From the NCBI GenBank assembly GCA_937967465.1, contig CALBSW010000185.1:1-15242 (forward strand): a stretch of DNA of 15,242 nucleotides, given 5' to 3'. Shown here piece after piece: positions 6,891 through 13,585 of the stretch. The stretch is from an uncultured Flavobacteriales bacterium. GTDB lineage: Bacteria > Bacteroidota > Bacteroidia > Flavobacteriales_D > Sanyastnellaceae. Numbering within the stretch: the stretch's first letter is position 1; every line of letters begins with the position of its first letter. The notes beneath the pieces are model-generated. The model did no database searches, had not been told where the DNA came from, and worked only from the letters and a program-made list of their open reading frames with translations. Made by a program: the position numbers and the translations under genes.

Positions 6891-8123
6891 TCAGAGAAGT
6901 TGTTCCAACGCAATAGACAACGCCGTGGAGCTGAGATTGGTTCGCTCCGGGTTGCGGGCTTGGCAACGTTCCATGGCTGCTCGGATGCAATCTGAGGTGT
7001 CGTTGAAAATGGCGGCGTCCTCCAGGCGGACATCGCCGTCCCCCATCAGATAGCCGAAAACACGCGCCATGCCGCAGTTGGCAATGAAGTCTGGAATCAC
7101 GGCGCAGGCCCCGTCTGCTTTTTCGGAAATGGGGCCGTAGAAAATCTCCCGGTCGGCGAAGGGCACATTGGCGCCGCTTGAAATGACCTCGAGTCCGGCC
7201 GCCAACATGCGATCGAGCTGCTGCTCGGTCACGAGTCGAGAAGCTGCGCAGGGCAAGAAAATCTCAGCCCCCACATCCCAAATCGAGGCGTTGACTTCCT
7301 CGAAGGACAGCATGCCCGATTCCGTGAGCGAATTGCCTTCCTTGGCCAGGAACAAGCGGCGAATCTCATCGAGGCCCAGCCCTTCCGGACTGAGAATGCC
7401 ACCGACCCGATCAATGATCCCTGTGACGACGGCACCCTGCTTGGCGAGGTACAGGGCCGCTGCTGCGCCCACATTGCCCCAGCCTTGGACGAGCACACGC
7501 TTGCCGGTGACATTTCCTCCATAGAGGTCATAGAAGTGCCGAACGGACTCGGCCACACCATAACCCGTGATCAAATCGGCCACACGGTATCGGACGCCAC
7601 CGCCATCCGGCAGAAATTCTGAATCCTCCACCACTTTGCTGACCCCTTGGCGGAGCCGACCGATGCGACGGACTTTTTGTGCCTCATCGGGCTTGAAATG
7701 GCCATTGAACACGCCTTCCTGAGGATGCCAGACACCGCACGCTTCGGTCATGGGGATGACCTCCAATCCAGCGTCCACATTCAAGTCACCTCCGGTGCCG
7801 TAATAGTACTTGAGCAGGGGGGTGACCGCCTGATACCAGCGACGCAGCACCCCTTCCTTGCGCGGGTCGGACGGATCGAAATCGATGCCGCTCTTCGCCC
7901 CGCCGATCTGCGGACCGCTGACGGTGAATTTGATCTCCATCGTCTTGGCGAGGGACACCACTTCCTGTCGGTCCAGGCCTTTCCGCATGCGCGTACCGCC
8001 ACCGGCTGCACCACCGCGAAGGCTGTTGATCACCACCCATCCTCGGGCGTCGGTTTCAGAGTCCGTCCATTCGAACACGATCTCAGGAGCGCGTCCGCTG
8101 TAGGTGTTGAGCAAGTCTTTCAT
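6891..8123 (-). CDS. Glu/Leu/Phe/Val family NAD(P)-dependent amino-acid dehydrogenase
   Basis: Members reversibly deaminate an L-amino acid to its 2-oxo acid and ammonia. The 410-residue protein has the catalytic N-terminal domain with GGGTRM at 41-46, and the substrate-binding and catalytic lysines K65 (in AKTMEIK) and K77 (in GGAKSGI). D117 (in GGDLNVDAG) fits the general acid/base. The Rossmann domain has GWGNVG at 214-219 and D238 at the end of the next strand, a feature that usually favours NAD over NADP. The conserved PDFIANCG block is at 345-352. By my hand alignment the two residues that hold the glutamate side-chain carboxylate are replaced by G41 and F356, which points away from glutamate. 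Exact substrate is unresolved. It lies 5 bp after anmK and 6 bp before nhaD. Confidence 0.9.
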   Translation of the reverse strand: MKDLLNTYSGRAPEIVFEWTDSETDARGWVVINSLRGGAAGGGTRMRKGLDRQEVVSLAKTMEIKFTVSGPQIGGAKSGIDFDPSDPRKEGVLRRWYQAVTPLLKYYYGTGGDLNVDAGLEVIPMTEACGVWHPQEGVFNGHFKPDEAQKVRRIGRLRQGVSKVVEDSEFLPDGGGVRYRVADLITGYGVAESVRHFYDLYGGNVTGKRVLVQGWGNVGAAAALYLAKQGAVVTGIIDRVGGILSPEGLGLDEIRRLFLAKEGNSLTESGMLSFEEVNASIWDVGAEIFLPCAASRLVTEQQLDRMLAAGLEVISSGANVPFADREIFYGPISEKADGACAVIPDFIANCGMARVFGYLMGDGDVRLEDAAIFNDTSDCIRAAMERCQARNPERTNLSSTALSIALEQLL

Positions 8124-8128
8124 ACCGA

Positions 8129-9211
8129 TCAGAGCCCGTTCATTCCGGGAGGCGTGAAGTTACCGTACAGGACGCCTCCGCACACATCTTCCGTCGCCCC
8201 CGTCACACTCGACAGCGAGGTGGTTTGGCCCTTGGCCGTGCGCCAAGCCAGCCAGGCAAAGGCGGCCGCCTCCTTGCCATCCACCCAGCGCACTGCCGGA
8301 ATTTCCGCGCGGAGGCCCCGCGCACCCAGCGCATCGACAAGGGCGGACCGCAGGCCCGGATGGTGGGCCCCACCGCCGGTGACCAGCACACGCCCCTCCC
8401 CTTTCGGAATGCCGTCTGCAATGGCCTCGGCCATCCACTGGACCGCCGTGGCGAGTGCGTCTTGTGGTCTGGCGATCCCATCCAGCACACCGTGCAACAA
8501 GGTCAAATCCTCTGCCGCCAGCGATTTGGGCCAGGGGCGACGGAGGTATGGCCAATCGCGCAGTCGGGCCAAGGAAGTTGCATCCACCTCGCCCGCTGCC
8601 GCCCCGGCACCATCGCGGTCATGCGTCCAACCCATCCTCTCCGCCTGGCGGTTGAGGAGCAGGTTGCAGCCACAGAGGTCGGAGGCCCGCACCGGCGAGC
8701 CCGGGGATTGCCAGGTCACGTTGGCAATGCCGCCGAGGTTGAGACAGGCGATGTGCGACTGGAAGACGTGCGCATCGAACAGGGGAACGAGCGGAGCGCC
8801 CTGCCCACCGCGGGCCACATCGGCAGAACGGTAATCGGCCACCACCGGCAATCCCAGCCGCCGATGCAACACGGAGGCATCGCCAATGGCGCGGGTGCCG
8901 CGGCCACCTGGCTCATGGTACCACGTGTGCCCGGAAAGGCCGAGCAAGTGGATCGGACCGAACTCCGAAGTCCACCGGGCCAAGAGCGGCTCCAGCCGGT
9001 CCGCCACCCACCTTGTCCAGTCTTGCTCCAGGTCGAGGACGGCCTCGTCGAGGAGGGTCCCCATGCCCTTGAGGCGGGCGGCCCATGGCCCCGAATACGG
9101 GAACTCCTTCAGGGCCAGCCACCTGACACCCAATCCGTCCGCTTCGATCTCGATCAGGGCCACATCCAAGCCGTCACACGACGTCCCCGACATGGTGCCA
9201 ACCACCCGCAA
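8129..9211 (-). CDS. anmK: Anhydro-N-acetylmuramic acid kinase AnmK
   Basis: AnmK hydrolyses and phosphorylates 1,6-anhydro-MurNAc to MurNAc-6-phosphate in cell-wall recycling. From the TTG at 9211-9209 it is 360 residues, the usual family length. The N-terminal ATP-binding motif GTMSGTSCDGLD is at 5-16. The sugar-site block YRSADVARGGQGAPLVPLFD is at 127-146, LNLGGIANV at 157-165, VTGGGAHHPG at 277-286 and KEAAAFAWLA at 313-322. D178 aligns with the catalytic aspartate; the following GPGN of proteobacterial AnmK reads CGCN here. An in-frame TTG at 9286-9284 would add 25 unconserved residues and run through the divergent promoter. I prefer 9211 because GAGGA lies 7 nt upstream (9223-9219) and family members start just before this motif. 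No murQ gene is in view. Confidence 0.9.
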   Translation of the reverse strand: MRVVGTMSGTSCDGLDVALIEIEADGLGVRWLALKEFPYSGPWAARLKGMGTLLDEAVLDLEQDWTRWVADRLEPLLARWTSEFGPIHLLGLSGHTWYHEPGGRGTRAIGDASVLHRRLGLPVVADYRSADVARGGQGAPLVPLFDAHVFQSHIACLNLGGIANVTWQSPGSPVRASDLCGCNLLLNRQAERMGWTHDRDGAGAAAGEVDATSLARLRDWPYLRRPWPKSLAAEDLTLLHGVLDGIARPQDALATAVQWMAEAIADGIPKGEGRVLVTGGGAHHPGLRSALVDALGARGLRAEIPAVRWVDGKEAAAFAWLAWRTAKGQTTSLSSVTGATEDVCGGVLYGNFTPPGMNGL

Positions 9212-9216
9212 AACCG

Positions 9217-9229
9217 TGTCCTCAGGACA
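9217..9229. promoter_or_regulatory. 13-bp inverted repeat in divergent spacer, overlapping anmK ribosome binding site
   Basis: TGTCCT-C-AGGACA is a perfect 6-bp inverted repeat around a single central base (9223). It sits between the anmK start and the acyl-CoA dehydrogenase promoter, about 41 bp upstream of the start site predicted from the -7 motif at 9251-9258. That is a common position for regulator operators. On the anmK transcript the same bases contain the GAGGA ribosome-binding sequence (9223-9219) and could fold into TGTCC-TGA-GGACA. Whether it acts as DNA operator, RNA hairpin or neither is not shown by sequence. Confidence 0.45.
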
Positions 9230-9232
9230 GGG

Positions 9233-9258
9233 TTTGGGTCGATCGTGGGCTATCTTTG
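9233..9258 (+). promoter_or_regulatory. Bacteroidota-type promoter for acyl-CoA dehydrogenase
   Basis: TATCTTTG at 9251-9258 matches the Bacteroidota -7 consensus TAnnTTTG exactly. TTTG at 9233-9236 could serve as the -33 element, but the spacing from it (14 bp) is shorter than the usual 17-23 bp. Transcription would begin about 6 bp past the motif, near 9264, giving a leader of about 20 nt before the ATG at 9286. The motif's position in the only divergent spacer of the window supports it. Confidence 0.6.
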
Positions 9259-9285
9259 CCTTCCACACCTTACGAGACTCCTGCA

Positions 9286-10428
9286 ATGATTCTGGAACTC
9301 AACGAAGAACAACGCGCCGTGCGGGATGCCGCGCGCGATTTTGCCCAAAACGTCCTCAAGCCCGGCGTCATCGATCGGGACAACGAGCAGCGGTTCCCAG
9401 CGGAGGAAGTGCGCCAGCTCGGGGAATTGGGATTCATGGGCATGATGGTCGACCCCAAATATGGCGGAAGCGGCATGGACACCGTCAGCTACGTGCTCGC
9501 CATGGAGGAATTGTCCAAGATCGATGCCTCGGCCTCGGTCTGTGTGTCCGTGAACAACAGCCTGGTGTGTTGGGGGCTCGAGACCTACGGCACCGAAGCG
9601 CAAAAGGAGAAGTTCCTCAAGCCGCTCGCCATGGGCGAAAAAATTGGGGCCTTCTGTTTGAGCGAACCCGAAGCCGGCAGTGACGCGACCAGCCAGCGCA
9701 CGACGGCCATCGACATGGGGGACCATTACCTCCTGAACGGCACCAAGAACTGGATCACCAACGGAGGCTCCGCCAGCACCTACCTCGTGATGGCGCAGAC
9801 GGACGCCGACAAGGGACACCGCGGCATCAACTGCCTGATTGTCGAGCGTGGCATGGAAGGCTTCATCGTCGGGGCCAAGGAAGACAAGATGGGCATCCGC
9901 GGAAGCGACACGCACACCCTGATGTTCCAGGATGTCAAGGTGCCCAAGGAGAACCGCATTGGAGAGGACGGGTTCGGATTCAAATTCGCCATGAAGACCC
10001 TTTCCGGTGGCCGGATCGGCATTGCTGCACAAGCCCTCGGCATCGCCTCAGGAGCCTTGGAATTCGCCCTCGCATACTCCAAGGAGCGCAAGGCCTTCGG
10101 CAAGGAAATCCACAAGCACCAGGCGATCGCGTTCAAGCTGGCCGACATGGCCACGGAAGTCGAAGCGGCGCGCATGCTCTGCCTCAAAGCCGCCTGGCTC
10201 AAGGACCAAGGACAGGATTACGACCTGGCCAGCTCCATGGCCAAACTCTACGCCTCTGAGGTGGCCGGCCGCGTGACCGACCAAGCCGTGCAAATCCACG
10301 GCGGGTATGGATACGTCAAGGAGTACCATGTGGAACGCCTCATGCGCGATTCCAAGATCACCCAGATCTACGAAGGCACGAGCGAGGTCCAGCGCATCGT
10401 CATTTCCCGCGCCGTCCTCCAGGACTGA
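9286..10428 (+). CDS. Acyl-CoA dehydrogenase (short/medium-chain type)
   Basis: This FAD-dependent enzyme oxidises acyl-CoA to trans-2-enoyl-CoA and passes electrons to electron-transfer flavoprotein, in fatty-acid or branched-chain amino-acid breakdown. From the ATG at 9286 it is 380 residues, a standard bacterial length; an in-frame TTG at 9256 lies inside the promoter and is rejected. The first family signature GAFCLSEPEAGSD is at 121-133. WITNGG at 156-161 is the flavin-contacting loop. The second signature, near QIHGGYGYVKEY, is at 336-347. The catalytic base is E363 in QIYEGTSEVQR (360-370), the position used by short- and medium-chain enzymes, not the isovaleryl type. The chain-length preference cannot be read. 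It is a single plus-strand gene between two minus-strand groups and ends 3 bp from the convergent hypothetical gene. Confidence 0.95.
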   Translation: MILELNEEQRAVRDAARDFAQNVLKPGVIDRDNEQRFPAEEVRQLGELGFMGMMVDPKYGGSGMDTVSYVLAMEELSKIDASASVCVSVNNSLVCWGLETYGTEAQKEKFLKPLAMGEKIGAFCLSEPEAGSDATSQRTTAIDMGDHYLLNGTKNWITNGGSASTYLVMAQTDADKGHRGINCLIVERGMEGFIVGAKEDKMGIRGSDTHTLMFQDVKVPKENRIGEDGFGFKFAMKTLSGGRIGIAAQALGIASGALEFALAYSKERKAFGKEIHKHQAIAFKLADMATEVEAARMLCLKAAWLKDQGQDYDLASSMAKLYASEVAGRVTDQAVQIHGGYGYVKEYHVERLMRDSKITQIYEGTSEVQRIVISRAVLQD

Positions 10429-10431
10429 CCG

Positions 10432-11376
10432 TCATTCCACGTCAACGCGGGCCCAACGGGCCTCCACCGCCTCCAGCAACTGGACCGCTGCATCTCCAGC
10501 TGGCAGCGGAATGCCATCGTCGAACCTGCGGGTCTCCACGGCGCCCTCTGCGTTGCGGGCGATGAGCAGGGACGAACCGATGTCCGACTTGACTTGGAAT
10601 GCCACAGGCCGCTTGCCCGACGTCGCATGCAATTGGGCTGGCGTTCTCACCCGACGTTGCCCGCTGCGCTTGAGCAGCATGACGACCCCCTTCTCATCCA
10701 CGCTGCAGATGTAGTCCTTTCGACCTGCCCGCAGGTGAGCCAGGGCTTGGATGGCCTTGCCTTTGGAGACGTGACGCCAACCTGGCGTGGCTTCTCCCAG
10801 CCGGCGGTGATTGAGAATGCGCCCGTCTGCCAAACCAAAGAGGTAGCGCTCCTTTCCGTCGCCGTCATAGTCCACCACCGCATGGGCGGTGATGTCCGAG
10901 GAGGGCCTCACCGAAAACCCGGGAATGGGCCGTCCGCCGGCATCCAGCCCCACGGCATGGGCCCTGTCCACCAGCAAAATCTCGATGGTGCCGTCGTCAT
11001 TGGCATCCAGTTGATGCGCACCCAGCAGGGTGTCTTCCATGCCGATCTCCCAGCGGACAGCACCATCCACTCCCCGGCAAGTCACCCGGTGCAGGTCATC
11101 CTGTTCCAAGCGGGTGCCGTCGTCGAACCGGGCCACCTCCACGGCAAAGCTGAAGGTCACATCGGCTGCTGCGGGCGCTTCATCCGCGGCCGGATCCGCT
11201 GTCGGTTCCACGTCAGGAGCAGCGTCCTCCTCCGGCGACGTGACCGGCATGGTATCGGCCATGCGCTCGGGCTCTGTTTCCACCTGACCTGAATCGAGGA
11301 AGGACCATGTGGCCACACCCGCCAACAGGAGGGACACGGCCAACGCCAACCAAAAGGGGGTGCCACCGGCATTCAT
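10432..11376 (-). CDS. Membrane-anchored hypothetical protein with propeller-like acidic repeats
   Basis: I do not recognise a named family. From the ATG at 11376 the protein has 314 residues. A hydrophobic N-terminal segment at about 7-26 acts as signal anchor, and an acidic Glu/Asp/Pro/Ala linker spans about 30-72. A beta-rich domain follows, with irregular repeats of roughly 40-45 residues. Two carry FG-GAP/VCBS-like acidic turns: D124-N126-D128 (in DANDDGT) and D169-D171-D173 (in DYDGDGK). Related blade-like strands end in AVGLDAGGRPIPGF (141-154) and DGRILNHRR (184-192). This suggests a partial beta-propeller-like domain facing the periplasm. An in-frame GTG at 11397 would add seven residues but would run through the TAAGTTTG promoter-like motif, so I chose the ATG. 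No function is claimed. Confidence 0.75.
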   Translation of the reverse strand: MNAGGTPFWLALAVSLLLAGVATWSFLDSGQVETEPERMADTMPVTSPEEDAAPDVEPTADPAADEAPAAADVTFSFAVEVARFDDGTRLEQDDLHRVTCRGVDGAVRWEIGMEDTLLGAHQLDANDDGTIEILLVDRAHAVGLDAGGRPIPGFSVRPSSDITAHAVVDYDGDGKERYLFGLADGRILNHRRLGEATPGWRHVSKGKAIQALAHLRAGRKDYICSVDEKGVVMLLKRSGQRRVRTPAQLHATSGKRPVAFQVKSDIGSSLLIARNAEGAVETRRFDDGIPLPAGDAAVQLLEAVEARWARVDVE

Positions 11377-11381
11377 GCCAT

Positions 11382-11389
11382 CAAACTTA
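11382..11389 (-). promoter_or_regulatory. Promoter-like -7 motif TAAGTTTG before the anchored hypothetical gene
   Basis: Read on the minus strand, 11389-11382 is TAAGTTTG, an exact match to the Bacteroidota -7 element TAnnTTTG. It ends only 5 bp before the ATG at 11376, so the predicted start of transcription falls at or next to the start codon, implying a leaderless or near-leaderless message. No TTG -33 element is seen at the expected distance. The spacer between recG and this gene is 75 bp and shows no convincing terminator. Confidence 0.45.
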
Positions 11390-11451
11390 CTCGGCACCCC
11401 TTCGATTTTTCAGGACACCACGCAGGACTTGCCACCCGCGCGCAGTTCACT

Positions 11452-13572
11452 TCAAGAGATGCGGCTCCAATCAGGTCGTTCTGCCCGAAGCCGCTCCACG
11501 CCGGCCTTCAACAGCGCATGGCCCGCGGCGTCGAGTCCGGGGTCCTCATTCAAGATGCGCCGGGCGATGTCGCGCGCATCCTCGAGGAGGACACGGTCCT
11601 TGATCAAGTCGGCCACCTTCAAATCGAGCACCCCACTTTGCTGCGTGCCCATGAGGTCGCCCGGACCGCGCAATTCCAAGTCCACCTCGGCGATTTCAAA
11701 CCCATCTTGGGTCCGCACCATGGTCTCCAGACGGCGGCGGGCCTCCTTGCCGAGCTCTTTGTCACTCATCAAGATGCAGAAACTCTGATTCGCCCCCCGG
11801 CCAACGCGACCGCGCAATTGGTGCAATTGGCTCAGCCCGAACCGCGTGGCGCTTTCGATGACCATGACAGAGGCGTTGGGCACATTCACCCCCACCTCGA
11901 TCACGGTGGTGGCCACCATGATCTGGGTGACGCCTTGGGCAAAGCGCTGCATCTCCATGTCCTTGTCTTCCGGCTTCATGCGGCCGTGAACCACACTGAT
12001 TCGGTACTCCGGAGGTGGGAAATGGCGCGTCAAGCTTTCGTAGCCGTCCATCAAATCCTTGTGGTCGAGCTGGGCAGACTCTTCGATCAAGGGATACACC
12101 ACATAGACCTGCCGCCCTTCCGCGATCTGATCGCGCATGAACCCAAACACCCCCAGCCGCTGCGCGTCGGTGCGGTGGACGGTTCGGATCGGCTTTCGAC
12201 CGGGCGGCAATTCATCGATCACGCTCACGTCCAGGTCGCCGTACACCGTCATGCTCAACGTCCGCGGGATGGGCGTTGCCGTCATGACCAGGACGTGCGG
12301 CGGGATGTCCGCCTTGGCCCACAATCGGGCCCGCTGGGCCACCCCGAACCGATGCTGTTCGTCGATGACGACCAATCCCAGCCGGTGAAAGACCACCTTG
12401 GGCTCGAGGACCGCGTGCGTGCCGACCAACAGGTGGACGGTGCCGTCTGCCAAGCCTTCTAGGATGGGTTTGCGGTCCGCCGTCTTGACCGACCCCGTGA
12501 GGAGCTCGACGCGAATCGGCAGGTCGCCCAGCATGTCGCGGAAGCTCGCCAAGTGTTGTTGCGCCAGAATCTCTGTCGGCGCCATGATGCAAGCCTGGCA
12601 ACCGTTGTCCACGGCGAGCAAGGCCGTCAGCAGTGCCACCATGGTCTTGCCGCTTCCCACGTCGCCCTGCAGGAGGCGGTTCATGTGGCGCCCGTGACGC
12701 GTGTCTTCGCGGATCTCGCGGATCACGCGCTTTTGGGCTCCGGTCAACTCGAACGGAATCCGCTCCGCATAGAACCGGTTGAACGCATCGCCCACTTGGG
12801 TGAACGCCACCCCGGGCAGGTCTTGGGTTTGCGCATTGCGGTGCTGGACCAAGAGCAGCTGGAGAAAGAGGAACTCCTCGAATTTCAAGCGGAAACGTCC
12901 GAGCCGTTCCGCCTGAACGTCGGCGGGTTGATGCACATGGTCCAATGCGACCGACAAGGCCGGCATGCCGCGCATGGCCAGAATGCCCGCCGGCAAGGTT
13001 TCGGGGATCCAGTCCTCTCCGTGGACTTTGCGCAACTGGCCGATCAAACGCTGGACCGCTTTGGCGAGCCCGTTGCTGTTGAGGCCAAATCGGCCGAGGC
13101 GCTCGGTGGAACTGTACACGGGATGCAGCGCACTGGCCGACCGGGCCTCCTGCATGGTCAGCACCTCGGGATGGGCCATGTTGATCCCGCCCTTGTAGTC
13201 GCTCACCCGGCCCCACAGCACGCAAGGCTGGCCCACGGGCAGGTTGCGTGCCACCCACTGGACCCCCTTGAACCACACAAGGGACAACGTGTCCCCGTGT
13301 TCATCCACGAATTCAGCTTCGAGCCTGCGCCCGCGTTTCTGTTGGACCTCCTTGATGTTGCGGATGGTCCCCCGGAACTGCAATTGGACCGGTCCCGGAA
13401 CCGCTTGCGAAACCCGGTGGAATCCGGTGCGGTCCTCGTACCTGAAAGGCAGATGGAACAACAGATCTCCGCAGGTGCGAATGCCCAAGTCCTCAGCCAA
13501 CGCCTCCGCCCGCTTGGGACCGATTCCCTTGAGGAATTCGATCGGGGTAGAAGCGTTCAGCGGTTCCGGCAT
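11452..13572 (-). CDS. recG: ATP-dependent DNA helicase RecG
   Basis: RecG is a monomeric superfamily 2 translocase that regresses stalled forks and processes branched DNA. From the ATG at 13572 it has 706 residues, normal for Bacteroidota. An N-terminal HhH-like segment (LKGIGPKRAEAL, 14-25) precedes the OB-fold wedge domain at about 60-140. Helicase motif I is GDVGSGKT at 303-310, and motif II is the RecG-type DEQH at 404-407. TATPIPRT at 431-438 is motif III, VVHGRMKPEDKD at 527-538 belongs to the second RecA lobe, and QLRGRVGRG at 585-593 is motif VI. The C-terminal ELRGPGDLMGTQQSG at 633-647 is the translocation (TRG) region. A longer reading frame starting at 13665 overlaps pdhC and adds only unconserved residues, so I rejected it. 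It follows pdhC by 13 bp. Confidence 0.97.
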   Translation of the reverse strand: MPEPLNASTPIEFLKGIGPKRAEALAEDLGIRTCGDLLFHLPFRYEDRTGFHRVSQAVPGPVQLQFRGTIRNIKEVQQKRGRRLEAEFVDEHGDTLSLVWFKGVQWVARNLPVGQPCVLWGRVSDYKGGINMAHPEVLTMQEARSASALHPVYSSTERLGRFGLNSNGLAKAVQRLIGQLRKVHGEDWIPETLPAGILAMRGMPALSVALDHVHQPADVQAERLGRFRLKFEEFLFLQLLLVQHRNAQTQDLPGVAFTQVGDAFNRFYAERIPFELTGAQKRVIREIREDTRHGRHMNRLLQGDVGSGKTMVALLTALLAVDNGCQACIMAPTEILAQQHLASFRDMLGDLPIRVELLTGSVKTADRKPILEGLADGTVHLLVGTHAVLEPKVVFHRLGLVVIDEQHRFGVAQRARLWAKADIPPHVLVMTATPIPRTLSMTVYGDLDVSVIDELPPGRKPIRTVHRTDAQRLGVFGFMRDQIAEGRQVYVVYPLIEESAQLDHKDLMDGYESLTRHFPPPEYRISVVHGRMKPEDKDMEMQRFAQGVTQIMVATTVIEVGVNVPNASVMVIESATRFGLSQLHQLRGRVGRGANQSFCILMSDKELGKEARRRLETMVRTQDGFEIAEVDLELRGPGDLMGTQQSGVLDLKVADLIKDRVLLEDARDIARRILNEDPGLDAAGHALLKAGVERLRAERPDWSRIS

Positions 13573-13585
13573 CGTGGCCGGAAGA

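Noticed and set aside
5121..6995. A 624-codon plus-strand open frame antisense to exbB and nhaD.
   Set aside because: The translation is His/Asp/Arg-rich low complexity, the mirror of membrane-protein codons, and nhaD on the other strand carries full family motifs.
9256..9285. A 10-residue N-terminal extension of the acyl-CoA dehydrogenase from a TTG.
   Set aside because: The TTG is part of the TATCTTTG promoter element; the ATG at 9286 gives a standard 380-residue protein.
9212..9286. A 25-residue N-terminal extension of anmK starting with TTG at 9286.
   Set aside because: The extension is unconserved in character and would cover the divergent promoter and the palindrome; the TTG at 9211 has a well-placed GAGGA and gives the usual family length.
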